From: Peribacillus tepidiphilus
GTDB lineage: Bacteria; Bacillota; Bacilli; Bacillales; DSM-1321
Length of the DNA stretch: 64,000 nt
Reading direction: 5' to 3'
NCBI RefSeq assembly: GCF_009466385.1
Contig: NZ_WIAQ01000023.1
Coordinates: 1-64,000, forward strand
In this document: positions 49,988 to 59,503 of the stretch, in pieces
How the letters are laid out: each line of letters opens with the position of its first letter
How positions within the stretch are numbered: position 1 is the first letter of the stretch
The notes under the pieces: generated by a model
What the model was told of the DNA's origin: nothing
Database searches by the model: none
The model's input: only the letters and a program-made list of their open reading frames with translations
Made by a program: the position numbers and the translations under genes

Positions 49988-51958
49988 TTGAAGCGATTTG
50001 GATGGACATTGATGCTTTTCATTACAGCTGTACTCTTAGGATCTTGTTCTACAAAAACCATTCAACAGGAACGAGCAAAAGAGATCATAAGAGATTATTC
50101 TCTTAACAGCAATAATATTGCTATCAATAAGAGGAATACGTATATCTATACTGCTAACTTAGACGTTCACACAGTAACGATCTACAATGTAGAAAAACAA
50201 AAGGTTGAAGCAGAAATTCCGGTTGGAAAAGAGCCCAGTCAGCTTGTTTTAAGTCCAGATGAAAAATATCTATATGTATCCTGCTTATACGATCATCAGG
50301 TGGATATTGTTTCTCTAGAGCGTAAAAAGGTCGTGGACAGTATTCAGACTGGTATTGAACCATATGGGGTTATGACGAGTCAGGATGGCAAGAAATTGTT
50401 TGTTTCTAATTTCCGATCTGGTAATCTGCAAGTTTTTAACTTGAAAGATAAGAAATTAGTAAAAGAAGTACAATTAGGAGACAGACCAAGAAGCATCACC
50501 ATTACATCAAAGGGAGATAAATTGTATATTCCGTTATATTTAGAAGCAAAGATTTGTGTCGTCGATCTAAAGAATTACGATGTCGTTAAGACGATTCAGC
50601 TGCAAAATTCCCCTGATCTTCCGGACCATAAAAAAAGTCAGGGAATTCCTAACACACTAGAACAGATCGTCATCACTCCTAATGGAAAGACAGCTTGGAT
50701 TCCACATTTGTTAACAAATGTAGATACGCCCATACATTTTCAGGAGACCATTTTTCCTGCTGTTTCAGTCATCGATACAGTAAACGACCAAGAACTAATA
50801 GAACAAAGAAAAGAGCTCTTTGAGGAAATGAATGTACTAGATTCAAAAAATGAGACGATGATTGTGTCGAATCCATATGATGTAGCTTTTTCCAAGGACG
50901 GCTCCAAGGCATATGTTGTGATGTCTGGAAGTGAGGATTTGGTTGTATTTGACTTGAAAAGAGGTGGAAATGCAACGCAAATTCTAAGAAGAATGAAAGG
51001 GAATAATCCAAGAGGGATTGTGGTAAATGATGAGGGGACTACAGCTTATGTACATAATGCAATGAGTCATGATTTATCCATTATTGATCTAGGAGGCTCC
51101 TCACCTTACGCAAGGGTCAAACAAACAACAGAACCGATCTCTCTGATCAAAAAAGACCCTCTTTCTGAGCTTGTAAGAGAAGGGAAAACGATATTTTATA
51201 GTGCAAACAGTGATGAGTTTGCAACAGATATAACAGGAAATAACTGGATGAGTTGTGCTTCCTGTCATAGCAATGGTGAAATAAACGGTTTAACATTGAT
51301 GACGCCGAAAGGACAACGAAATGTTCCGAGTAACGTATTAACGACAAAAACAGGTTTATTTATGTGGGATGGAAGTCGGGATGATTTTACAGACTACATC
51401 CATACTGTCCAAGGAGAAATGGGAGGGATGATGGATTTCGATCCGAGTGCACCGCTTCCACCTGAGGTACAGCATATGTATGATGCGATGTTTGCCTTTT
51501 TAGATCAACCAGATTCTTTTCCTGTTCCAAAAAGTCCTTATCGTAATGACGATGGTTCTTTATCCAATAAAGCGAAAGCAGGGGAACTACTTTTTAAGGG
51601 AAAAGGAAATTGCTTGAGCTGTCATGGTGGAGAATTTTTAACAGATAGCACTTTGGCGGTCAATGCTGAAGGAGCGTTAACGACAGACCGTGTAGAATTT
51701 CTGCATAACATCGGTACAGCTAACAAATGGGATCAGGATTCTGATGGTGATGCTAGAGGAGCTTTTAAAAACCCTAGAAAAAAAGGATCCTATGACACTC
51801 CGACATTAAGAGGTGTATGGGCTACAGCACCTTACCTACATGATGGCTCAGCAAAAACAATTGAAGAAGCTATTATGAAGCATAAAAACCATTCTATCCC
51901 AACATTGTCCGATGAAGAAATACAATCTATTGCAGAATATGTAAGAAGTCTTGAATGA
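49988..51958 (+). CDS. YVTN beta-propeller / di-heme cytochrome c (MauG-CCP-like) lipoprotein
   Basis: This 656-aa protein has lipobox LLGSC (Cys20), a beta-propeller of YVTN-type repeats (residues about 40-390; PSQLVLSPDEKYLYVSCLYD, PRSITITSKGDKLYIPLYLE) and a C-terminal di-heme c domain. The heme sites are CASCH (423-427) and CLSCH (542-546), and the end has YDTPTLRGVWATAPYLHDGS, the MauG/cytochrome-c-peroxidase signature. Such enzymes oxidise protein residues or peroxide. It is the second gene of the Fur-boxed operon; a heme enzyme induced by iron starvation is unexpected. Heme attachment would need a System II machinery elsewhere. Confidence 0.85.
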   Translation: MKRFGWTLMLFITAVLLGSCSTKTIQQERAKEIIRDYSLNSNNIAINKRNTYIYTANLDVHTVTIYNVEKQKVEAEIPVGKEPSQLVLSPDEKYLYVSCLYDHQVDIVSLERKKVVDSIQTGIEPYGVMTSQDGKKLFVSNFRSGNLQVFNLKDKKLVKEVQLGDRPRSITITSKGDKLYIPLYLEAKICVVDLKNYDVVKTIQLQNSPDLPDHKKSQGIPNTLEQIVITPNGKTAWIPHLLTNVDTPIHFQETIFPAVSVIDTVNDQELIEQRKELFEEMNVLDSKNETMIVSNPYDVAFSKDGSKAYVVMSGSEDLVVFDLKRGGNATQILRRMKGNNPRGIVVNDEGTTAYVHNAMSHDLSIIDLGGSSPYARVKQTTEPISLIKKDPLSELVREGKTIFYSANSDEFATDITGNNWMSCASCHSNGEINGLTLMTPKGQRNVPSNVLTTKTGLFMWDGSRDDFTDYIHTVQGEMGGMMDFDPSAPLPPEVQHMYDAMFAFLDQPDSFPVPKSPYRNDDGSLSNKAKAGELLFKGKGNCLSCHGGEFLTDSTLAVNAEGALTTDRVEFLHNIGTANKWDQDSDGDARGAFKNPRKKGSYDTPTLRGVWATAPYLHDGSAKTIEEAIMKHKNHSIPTLSDEEIQSIAEYVRSLE

Positions 51959-51964
51959 AATAAG

Positions 51965-51997
51965 AAAAAGAGCGGATCAGAAAATCCGCTGCTTTTT
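51965..51997 (+). terminator. Terminator of the Fur-boxed operon
   Basis: AGCGGAT pairs with ATCCGCT followed by GCTTTTT. The AT-rich stretch from here to 52156 shows no gene. Confidence 0.75.
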
Positions 51998-52156
51998 ATG
52001 TAATATAAATATTTTCTTCATTTAATACAATAGCACAAATGTTTTACAAATATAGAAAAAGAACGTCAAATAATATTAAGAAACACGAGTTATATATGTT
52101 AATTCATTTAAAATCTAATTTTAAAATAATAAATATAATTTTCAGAACTTATTATC

Positions 52157-52185
52157 TTGACCTTTAATTCTTATCATACTATAAT
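52157..52185 (+). promoter_or_regulatory. Promoter of the T-box transcript
   Basis: TTGACC (52157-52162), 17 bp, TATAAT (52180-52185). Confidence 0.75.
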
Positions 52186-52204
52186 TTCGAATATCATTAT
52201 TTTT

Positions 52205-52475
52205 AATAATTAAAGCATTGAAGAGATTTTATTAAGCCTGTCTCCCTGTTTTAAGAGAATCAGTGGTTGGTGGAAACTGATACAAAGACAAGGTGAATTT
52301 CAGTCTTGGAGCTTTCCTTTTTTGCAATAGCCATGGAATTGCAAAAAGGACGGTTTGGACCGTTATTTCCATTAAAGCGGGAAGCAGAAATCGTCAGCTT
52401 CCAAGTAGGGTGGTACCGCGTGTTCAGCCACGTCCCTATCTAGAATGAATAGATAGGGATGTGGCTTTTATTTTT
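52205..52475 (+). ncRNA. T-box leader, candidate tryptophan specifier
   Basis: The invariant T-box AAGTAGGGTGGTACCGCG lies at 52405-52422, stem I contains AGAGAATCAGTGGTTGGTGG, and a terminator AGCCACGTCCCTATCT/AGATAGGGATGTGGCT (52426-52470) plus T run follows. The 3' side of stem I reads CAGTCTTGGAGC; TGG followed by a purine is a plausible Trp specifier, though GGA (Gly) cannot be excluded without folding. Uncharged tRNA should switch on the transporter. Confidence 0.85.
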
Positions 52476-52533
52476 GCCGTAAAGAAAGATTATTTTTGAA
52501 AATACAGTAGGTAGAAGAAAGGAAGAAGGCGTC

Positions 52534-53871
52534 ATGGAAAAAGAACAATGGTCATCACGAATTGGCTTTATCCTTGCTGCTGCCGGTTCTGCAATTGGAA
52601 TCGGGGCTATTTGGAAATTGCCATATGTAACAGGAGTAAGTGGAGGAGGAGCTTTCTTTCTTTTATTTATAATGTTTTCCTTATTTATTGGATTGCCATT
52701 ATTGTTAGCGGAGTTTGTAGTAGGTAGGAGTACAGGAAAAGATGCGATCCGTGCATATCAAGCAATCGCACCTAATACGAGATGGCATTGGATTGGTATA
52801 TTGGGGGTTGTTACCTGTTTTATTCTGCTTTCCTTCTATAGTGTAGTTGGCGGTTGGATTGTCATTTATTTTGTAAAAGGACTATATGGTGGAGTCATTG
52901 AAAAAGGGGCAGATTATGGTAGTTTGTTTGGTGAAACAATTGCCAGCTCATGGACTGTACTGGCAGCACAGGGTATGTTTTTGCTCATTACCATCATTGT
53001 TGTCGCTAAAGGTGTACAGCAGGGAATTGAGAAGGCAAGTAAAATCTTAATGCCGGCTTTATTCATCTTGTTTGTGATCCTGATTGTTCGTTCTCTGACT
53101 TTAGAGAATGCGATGGAAGGCGTTAAGTTTTTCTTGGAGCCAAATTTTTCGAATATCACTTCTGAAAGTATTTTGTTTGCGATGGGGCAATCCTTCTTCT
53201 CGCTAAGCTTAGGGGTATCGGTAATGGCGACATACAGCTCCTATCTTCCGAAGAATGAAAGCATTGTCCAGCCGGCCATGTCGGTAGTTACGATGAACTT
53301 GTTTATTGCTCTATTGGCAGGCTTAGCTATTTTTCCGGCTGTATTCTCTTTTGGATTTGAACCCGCAGAAGGACCAGGATTATTGTTCATCGTCTTGCCG
53401 GCTGTCTTTGAAAAAATGGTATTTGGAGAATTGTTCCTTCTACTCTTCTTGGCGCTATTCTTATTTGCGACGTTAACTTCGGCCTTCTCAATGCTAGAAA
53501 TTGCTGTTGCAACATTAGCTAAAGGGAATATGAAAAAGAGAGCTTCCTTTTCTTGGACAATCGGAATCCTTATTTTCATTCTTGGAATTCCTTCTGCGCT
53601 TTCGTTCGGGGTACTTGGGGAACTGACTTTGTTTGACAAAAATATTTTTGATATTGCAGACTTCTTGGTGAGTAACATCCTATTACCAATTGGAGTATTG
53701 CTCATTTCAATTTTTGTTCCTTTGAAAATGAAGAAGGAAGTGTTAAAGCAGGAACTCCTTCAACATTCTAAGGGAGGAAGTTTTCTATTCTCTCTCTGGT
53801 ACAATGTGATGAGGTTTGTTGTACCTGTTGTGATTATCGTTGTGTTTCTGGATTCTTTAGAAATTATATAA
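52534..53871 (+). CDS. Sodium-dependent amino-acid transporter (NSS family)
   Basis: This 445-aa protein has about 11-12 TM helices, the helix-1 substrate/sodium motif [20 protein letters not shown] and GGGAFFLLF, as in LeuT/TnaT. The T-box leader shows it is induced by starvation for one amino acid, with tryptophan the best guess from the TGG specifier and the TnaT-like helix 1. GAAAGGAAG precedes the ATG at 52534. Monocistronic with a terminator behind. Confidence 0.88.
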   Translation: MEKEQWSSRIGFILAAAGSAIGIGAIWKLPYVTGVSGGGAFFLLFIMFSLFIGLPLLLAEFVVGRSTGKDAIRAYQAIAPNTRWHWIGILGVVTCFILLSFYSVVGGWIVIYFVKGLYGGVIEKGADYGSLFGETIASSWTVLAAQGMFLLITIIVVAKGVQQGIEKASKILMPALFILFVILIVRSLTLENAMEGVKFFLEPNFSNITSESILFAMGQSFFSLSLGVSVMATYSSYLPKNESIVQPAMSVVTMNLFIALLAGLAIFPAVFSFGFEPAEGPGLLFIVLPAVFEKMVFGELFLLLFLALFLFATLTSAFSMLEIAVATLAKGNMKKRASFSWTIGILIFILGIPSALSFGVLGELTLFDKNIFDIADFLVSNILLPIGVLLISIFVPLKMKKEVLKQELLQHSKGGSFLFSLWYNVMRFVVPVVIIVVFLDSLEII

Positions 53872-53878
53872 AGCATAT

Positions 53879-53914
53879 GAAAAAGGAAGCTGTCACCTGT
53901 ACAGCTTCCTTTTT
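53879..53914. terminator. Bidirectional terminator
   Basis: AAAAAGGAAGCTGT pairs with ACAGCTTCCTTTTT across an 8-nt loop, between the convergent transporter genes. Confidence 0.85.
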
Positions 53915-53940
53915 AATTGATCGTAAAAACCTATAAAGGG

Positions 53941-55263
53941 TTATTGATTTGTAATACTGGAAACTTTTTTAGGGGCTTTTTCTTTTGCCCAATTTGGGAA
54001 ACCAATCACAACTGCAATCGCACCGCAAACCGCTATGAGAATTGGATAAAAAGAGTATGGCAGCAAGCTAATTGGTGAGATGCCCGCGAGCTTTGCAGCA
54101 GTTAATACTTGAGCTCCATAAGGAATCATTCCTTGAACGCTGCATGAAAAAATATCAAGTAAGCTAGCAGATTTTCTTTTATCAATTTCATATTTTTCGG
54201 CAATTTGATTGGCTAGTGGACCTGCCGTGATAATAGAAATGGTATTGTTAGCTGTTGCAAAGTTTGTGAGACTCACTAATCCAGCAATGCTAAACTCGGC
54301 ACCTTTTTTGGAGGAAATATTTTTTGTCAAGAAGTGCAGGATAAATTGGATCCCGCCATTATAGCGAATTAACTCCACTGTCCCTCCAATGAAAAGGGTA
54401 AGGAAAACAAGCTCTGTCATCCCATACATTCCGTCAGTAATAGCTTTTAAGAAAGTAGTAAGCGTAAAACTTCCATCAGCGAAACCAATCACACCAGCCA
54501 GCAAAGTTCCAGTTAACAATACAACAAACACATTCATTCCAGCTAATGCTGTTACTAGAACAGCGACATAAGGAATAATTTTAACTACGCTAAACGAATC
54601 ACGATCTACACTAGCTGTTGAACCGGTTGAAATGAAAATGAAGATTATAGCTGTTAAAATAGCAGCTGGTAATACAATGAAGAAGTTTGTTTTAAACTTG
54701 TCAATCATTTCAGTTTGCTGTGTACGAACAGCTGCAATCGTAGTATCTGAAATAATGGATAGGTTATCTCCAAACATCGCTCCCCCTACAACGGCAGCCA
54801 TGGATAGTGTGACAGAAATATCCGTTTGACTACTAATTCCAATACCAATTGGCGCGAGTGCTGCAATCGTCCCCATTGAGGTGCCCATTGCCAGTGAAAT
54901 AAACGCTCCGATCATAAATAATCCTACGATCAGCAAATTCTGAGGAATAACAGACATAGCGAGATTAACGGTTGCCTCTACAGCTCCCATTTCTTTAGAA
55001 GACTGAGAGAAAGCCCCAGCTAAAATAAAAATAAACACCATCAACATAATATCTATATGACCCGCTCCTTTTGCGAAGCGTTCAATTTTATTCGTTAAGC
55101 TTTCTTTTCTGTTCATTAACAAAGCTACAATTGCCGCTACGATGATGGCAACCACGACAGGCAATTTATAAAAATCTCCAGTTATAACACCGGATCCAAT
55201 AAACAATGCTAAAAATACGCCAAGAGGCAATAAAGCCCATGCGTTTCCTTTTTCAATTTGCAT
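53941..55263 (-). CDS. NhaC-family transporter under a SAM riboswitch (MetT-like)
   Basis: This 440-aa protein has about 11 TM helices with GAFISLAMGTSMGTIAALAPIG- and GGAMFGDNLSIISDTTIAAV-type motifs of the Na+/H+ antiporter NhaC family. A SAM-I riboswitch in its leader shows that it belongs to methionine/SAM homeostasis; such members have been proposed to import methionine rather than exchange protons (MetT). ATG 55263 follows GAGGTG; the in-frame GTG at 55278 lies within that site. Monocistronic. Confidence 0.85.
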   Translation of the reverse strand: MQIEKGNAWALLPLGVFLALFIGSGVITGDFYKLPVVVAIIVAAIVALLMNRKESLTNKIERFAKGAGHIDIMLMVFIFILAGAFSQSSKEMGAVEATVNLAMSVIPQNLLIVGLFMIGAFISLAMGTSMGTIAALAPIGIGISSQTDISVTLSMAAVVGGAMFGDNLSIISDTTIAAVRTQQTEMIDKFKTNFFIVLPAAILTAIIFIFISTGSTASVDRDSFSVVKIIPYVAVLVTALAGMNVFVVLLTGTLLAGVIGFADGSFTLTTFLKAITDGMYGMTELVFLTLFIGGTVELIRYNGGIQFILHFLTKNISSKKGAEFSIAGLVSLTNFATANNTISIITAGPLANQIAEKYEIDKRKSASLLDIFSCSVQGMIPYGAQVLTAAKLAGISPISLLPYSFYPILIAVCGAIAVVIGFPNWAKEKAPKKVSSITNQ

Positions 55264-55308
55264 TTGAATGCACCTCACTTAAAATGGATATAAATCGCTT
55301 AACAAACT

Positions 55309-55343
55309 AAAAGACCTCTTCTTGCACACAAGAAGAGGTCTTA
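55309..55343 (-). terminator. SAM-riboswitch terminator
   Basis: AAGACCTCTTCTTG pairs with CAAGAAGAGGTCTT; on the minus strand it ends in TTTTAG just before the gene. Confidence 0.85.
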
Positions 55344-55363
55344 TTTATTCCAATAAGAATCGC

Positions 55364-55474
55364 TCTTCTTATCTGTCAAGCCTAGGCTTGCTGGATTTGG
55401 CACAGCACTCATACTATGTGAGTCCGCTGCCGAGACATCATAGGGCCAGTCCCTCCGTCTCTCTTGATAAGAAG
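55364..55474 (-). ncRNA. SAM-I riboswitch (S-box)
   Basis: The minus strand reads CTTATCAAGAGAGACGGAGG, GACTGGCCCTATGATGTC, CGGCAGC, then GTGCTGTGCCAAATCCAGCA and the closing GATAAGAAG. All S-box core segments are present, in order. Confidence 0.95.
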
Positions 55475-55508
55475 TTATTCTACTATTTTTTTAAAACAGT
55501 CTTTTATT

Positions 55509-55537
55509 AATTTAAATGGTTTTTAGTAAAAAGTCAA
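55509..55537 (-). promoter_or_regulatory. Promoter of the SAM-riboswitch transcript
   Basis: On the minus strand TTGACT (55537-55532), 17 bp, TAAATT (55514-55509), about 35 nt ahead of the aptamer. Confidence 0.7.
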
Positions 55538-55709
55538 AATAATTTTTTGGGAAAATAGTACTTTTCAAAAATAATGATATTCAAACAATATGCATCTTCT
55601 AATAGGAGTACTCTCTCAAAAAATAGTAGCAAAATACTAACCCAGGAACCATTTTTAGGAAGGGAAATGGAAAGATTGTCACGAAGTATAGTAAAAGAGG
55701 TGATATCAT

Positions 55710-57320
55710 TTGACAGTCGATTATTTATATAACCCGTACCCTTTAGCGAGAAATAGTGTTTTTGCCAATAAAGGCATGGTCGCTACTTCACAGCCGCTTG
55801 CTGCACAGGCAGGATTGGAAATGTTGAAAAAAGGCGGTAATGCCATTGACGCAGCAATTGCTACAGCAGCTGCACTTACTGTTGTCGAACCTACTTCTAA
55901 TGGAATTGGCTCTGATGCTTTTGCCTTAGTTTGGACAAATAGCCAGCTGTACGGGCTAAACGGTAGCGGTCCCTCACCAAAAAATATTTCAATAGAAGCA
56001 GTTAGACGCAAAGGACATGAAAAAATGCCAGCCCACGGTCTCGTTCCGGTAACGGTCCCAGGCGCTCCATCTGCATGGGTTGAATTGTCGAAAAGGTTTG
56101 GGAAGCTTCCTTTACCTGATGTTTTAGAGCCGGCAATCAGATATGCGGAAGAAGGATATCCAGTAAGCCCTACGCTCGGGAAATTTTGGGATTTAGCCTA
56201 TAAGAACTATAAGACACTTTTACACGGAGAAGAGTTTAAGGGATGGTTTGAAACATTTGCTCCAAATGGAAGAGCACCTAGAATCGGAGAAGTATGGAAG
56301 TCGAAAGCCCATGCTGAAACACTCCATTCAATTGCTGAAACAAACGCAGAGAGCTTTTACAAAGGAGATCTTGCTGATCAAATAGCCGACTTTTTTTCCA
56401 AACACGGCGGATTTTTGTCAAAAGAGGATTTAGCAGCATATAAAGCCGAATGGGTCAATCCGATATCGATTGAATATAGAGGCTATAATGTGTGGGAGAT
56501 CCCTCCAAACGGTCAGGGAATTGTCGCGCTAATGGCTTTAAACATTGCAAAAGGGTTTGAGTGGAACGATAAAGATACGGTTGATACATACCATAAACAA
56601 ATTGAAGCCATGAAGCTCGCCTATACAGACGGAAAAGCGTATGTTACAGATCCGAAAGATATGAAAATGGCAGTAGAGGATTTGCTTTCTGAAGTGTATG
56701 GTCAGCAAAGAAGAGATTTAATAGGAGAAGAAGCGATGAGTCCCGAACCTTATCAGCCTGTTCATTCTGGTACGGTGTACCTCGCAACGGCAGATGGAGA
56801 CGGAAATATGGTGTCATTCATTCAAAGTAATTACATGGGCTTTGGATCAGGCATTGTGATTCCGGAAACAGGGATCGCCTTACAAAACAGAGGGCATGAT
56901 TTTTCGCTTGATGAAACCCACCCAAACGCCTTAAAAGGAGGAAAAAATACGTACCATACCATCATCCCAGGCTTTTTAACGAAAGGAAAGGAAGCGGTAG
57001 GTCCGTTTGGTGTGATGGGTGGATATATGCAGCCACAAGGACATATGCAGGTGATTATGAATACGATAGATTTCCATCTCAATCCACAGGCAGCCCTTGA
57101 TGCACCAAGATGGCAATGGCTAAAAGGTAAGAAAGTAATGGTTGAGCCGCATTTTCCTTCCCATTTGGCCCAAGCACTATCAAGAAAAGGCCATGAGGTT
57201 GAAGTGGCTATCGATTCAGGTAGCTTTGGACGTGGTCAAATCATCTGGAGGGATTGGGAGACAGGTGTATTGGTTGGGGGAACTGAAGGCAGAACGGATG
57301 GAAGTATTGCCTGCTGGTAA
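55710..57320 (+). CDS. Gamma-glutamyltransferase-family protein, YwrD-like
   Basis: This 536-aa Ntn-hydrolase should cleave gamma-glutamyl bonds after self-processing. The N-terminal region has MLKKGGNAIDAAIATAAALT, and the processing site HSGTVYLATADGDGNMVSFI places the catalytic Thr at residue 355. The later GPFGVMGGYMQPQGHMQV motif is typical. There is no signal peptide, so it is cytosolic, like YwrD. TTG start at 55710 behind GAGGTGAT. Its substrate (glutathione-like thiols, other gamma-glutamyl compounds) is not known. Confidence 0.88.
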   Translation: MTVDYLYNPYPLARNSVFANKGMVATSQPLAAQAGLEMLKKGGNAIDAAIATAAALTVVEPTSNGIGSDAFALVWTNSQLYGLNGSGPSPKNISIEAVRRKGHEKMPAHGLVPVTVPGAPSAWVELSKRFGKLPLPDVLEPAIRYAEEGYPVSPTLGKFWDLAYKNYKTLLHGEEFKGWFETFAPNGRAPRIGEVWKSKAHAETLHSIAETNAESFYKGDLADQIADFFSKHGGFLSKEDLAAYKAEWVNPISIEYRGYNVWEIPPNGQGIVALMALNIAKGFEWNDKDTVDTYHKQIEAMKLAYTDGKAYVTDPKDMKMAVEDLLSEVYGQQRRDLIGEEAMSPEPYQPVHSGTVYLATADGDGNMVSFIQSNYMGFGSGIVIPETGIALQNRGHDFSLDETHPNALKGGKNTYHTIIPGFLTKGKEAVGPFGVMGGYMQPQGHMQVIMNTIDFHLNPQAALDAPRWQWLKGKKVMVEPHFPSHLAQALSRKGHEVEVAIDSGSFGRGQIIWRDWETGVLVGGTEGRTDGSIACW

Positions 57321-57520
57321 CAATTTTTTTATCATTAGAGCTGATTCAATATCACGAGTCAGTTCTATTTATTTGTACTTTAATAGTCTTAATGAGTCAT
57401 ACAAAAGAGTTTGTTCGACTTAACTTTAGTAGAAAAATAGTAGTTATAGTAAACTTTTTATCTATTTTCGTTTAAAATGGAGATTATACTTTCATTTATT
57501 AATACTGGGGAGGATTTTTT

Positions 57521-58183
57521 ATGACCTTTAGAGTTCAGCTTTTAAAAGGGCTAATCCGACCACTTATCTATAAATATCAGCTTCAAGAGGCCGAAGAATT
57601 TAAACATTATAAGCTGAAATTGGCTTGGCTGTTTTTGTTGAGTATGGCTTTATTTGCGGTGAGTGGTTATTTGGGAATCGGATCAGAATCGATTACGAAA
57701 GAATGGACGGACTTAACAAATTCTGAATTTGAAGCAAGGAAACAGTTGTTTTTACTTGGAAAAATTGTTTTAGGATTCATGTTTCCTGTTATTTTTCTCT
57801 TTTTGGCTGCTTTATTTTTTTGGAGCATTGTTGAGATTCCATACAAAAAGCTAGTTGTGATTCAAATGTCAGTGTTTTGTATGGCCTTGTTTGAAAAAGC
57901 TTTAAATCTATTGATTTATACTGGACTAAATGTCGATCAAGCTTCTAATCCTTTGGCTTTTGGAGTGATTGCCCAGTACATAACAACCAATAAGCTCGTA
58001 TGTTATTTCTTTGGAGAAATAACGATATTTCAATGGCTAATGATTGGAATCATTTCCTATTATCTAACTGCTTTATCTGGCAAAAGCAAAAAGGTCATCA
58101 TCCCAATTGTCAGTTTGTTTTTTGCCTTTTGTTGGTTCATTTCAGCATTATTAGCTTATATCAGAATTGGAGTCTTTTTTTAA
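57521..58183 (+). CDS. Yip1-type membrane protein, YknW-like
   Basis: This 220-aa protein has about five TM helices and a Yip1-like arrangement (LAWLFLLSMALFAVSGYLG, MFPVIFLFLAALFFWSIVEI, WLMIGIISYYLTALSG). It is directly followed by an HlyD-type adaptor. The pair matches the first two genes of B. subtilis yknWXYZ, which protects against the SdpC toxin, but the ATPase and permease genes yknYZ are absent here. GGGGAGG precedes the ATG. Confidence 0.65.
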   Translation: MTFRVQLLKGLIRPLIYKYQLQEAEEFKHYKLKLAWLFLLSMALFAVSGYLGIGSESITKEWTDLTNSEFEARKQLFLLGKIVLGFMFPVIFLFLAALFFWSIVEIPYKKLVVIQMSVFCMALFEKALNLLIYTGLNVDQASNPLAFGVIAQYITTNKLVCYFFGEITIFQWLMIGIISYYLTALSGKSKKVIIPIVSLFFAFCWFISALLAYIRIGVFF

Positions 58184-58199
58184 GAGGGGGTGCATGATT

Positions 58200-59423
58200 G
58201 TGAATAGTTGGAAAAGTGCCGCACTCATTATTTTTTGTGTATTATTTGTGGGTGTAAATTTATATCTACTTTTAAAAGAAGACAGTAAAGCAGCCAGAGT
58301 GGCTTATGTTGAAGACTGGCTCCGAGTGAAACAAGATGATATAACGGAAAAATTTGATACGAAAGGTGTATTGAAGCCTTTAGAAGAATTTCCGGTTTAT
58401 GTGGATGGAGACAAGCAGCCAATTGAGTCCTTCCTTGTGAAAAAAGGGGACCAAGTTTCACCGGGAACACCTTTATTTACTTATTCCTCTGAAAAACTAG
58501 AGGATGAAAAGAAAGGATTGGAAGAGGAAAAAACAAAGCTTCAAGGGGAAATAGCAGCTGTTCAAGATCATATTTGGAAATTGAAGTCTTATCAAAATTC
58601 TATATCAGTACCAACATCAAAAGTTGATGAAGAGAAAGAATACACAGCTGAAAAAATATCAGAAAGCGAAATCGAGCAGGAGATATACAAACAAGAGCTG
58701 GCTGAGGATCGGTTAGAAAAAGAAGTAGTAAAAATAGATGCACAAATTGCGTATCTTAACCAAAAAATTAACAATCTGACGGTCACAAGCAAAGTGGAAG
58801 GAACTGTGACAGAATTAAACCAAGACTTACAAAGCCCTGTTATCCAAATTGCTTCCTCTGATTTAGGAGTAGAAGGATTGATGACAGAAGTACAAAGGAA
58901 AAAGGCGGAAGAAGGAATGCGAGTAGTATTGTACTCTCCTTTGTACAAAAAGAAGTTGGAAGGCAGTATACGTACATTGCATACATACCCTGCAAATGAA
59001 CCTCATGTAGAAAAAGAAACGGTTTACCCGTTTACAGCTTCCTTAAACGAGCCTGATTCAGAACTTTTGGCAGGTGCGAAGCTTGATGTTACCGTAATTG
59101 TGAATGAAGCAAAAAATGTTCCTGTCATTCCGAACCGTACTTTATTTAAAGAAGACAAGAAATATTATGTATACCGATTGTCAGACAGTGGAAGGTTAGA
59201 AAAACAAAGAGTTAATAAAGGTTTGACCTTCGCTGGAAAGCAGGAAATCCAAAAAGGCTTAAAGAAGAAAGATTTAGTTGCAAAGGATCCAATGGATGTG
59301 AAAGTGGAAAACGTTCCTGTTATAACGCCACTTCATACATCCAACATTCAAATGAAAGAATTAAAAGGATTATCCAAAAAACAAACGCTTCAATATGTTT
59401 TGATGGGGATGTTAGAAAGGTAA
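58200..59423 (+). CDS. HlyD-type membrane-fusion/adaptor protein, YknX-like
   Basis: This 407-aa protein has an N-terminal TM (about 8-25), a biotinyl-lipoyl half-motif (PIESFLVKKGDQVSPGTPLF), a long coiled coil (about 105-190; EDEKKGLEEEKTKLQGEI) and beta-barrel domains to the end. It should couple an ABC exporter to the outside of the membrane. GTG at 58200, seven nt behind GGGGGTG, fits better than the in-frame ATG at 58194. No exporter genes follow; a terminator does. Confidence 0.75.
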   Translation: MNSWKSAALIIFCVLFVGVNLYLLLKEDSKAARVAYVEDWLRVKQDDITEKFDTKGVLKPLEEFPVYVDGDKQPIESFLVKKGDQVSPGTPLFTYSSEKLEDEKKGLEEEKTKLQGEIAAVQDHIWKLKSYQNSISVPTSKVDEEKEYTAEKISESEIEQEIYKQELAEDRLEKEVVKIDAQIAYLNQKINNLTVTSKVEGTVTELNQDLQSPVIQIASSDLGVEGLMTEVQRKKAEEGMRVVLYSPLYKKKLEGSIRTLHTYPANEPHVEKETVYPFTASLNEPDSELLAGAKLDVTVIVNEAKNVPVIPNRTLFKEDKKYYVYRLSDSGRLEKQRVNKGLTFAGKQEIQKGLKKKDLVAKDPMDVKVENVPVITPLHTSNIQMKELKGLSKKQTLQYVLMGMLER

Positions 59424-59431
59424 TGAATACG

Positions 59432-59470
59432 GCTATGACTGTTACTAAATGGCAGTCATAGCTTTTATTA
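59432..59470 (+). terminator. Terminator after the yknWX-like pair
   Basis: GCTATGACTG pairs with CAGTCATAGC and is followed by TTTTATT. Confidence 0.8.
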
Positions 59471-59503
59471 TTTGACTGCATTTTCTATGATTAATATTTT
59501 TTG

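Noticed and set aside
53241-53705. 154-aa frame antisense to the NSS transporter
   Set aside because: A mirror frame of a transmembrane gene, with low-complexity S/N-rich composition.
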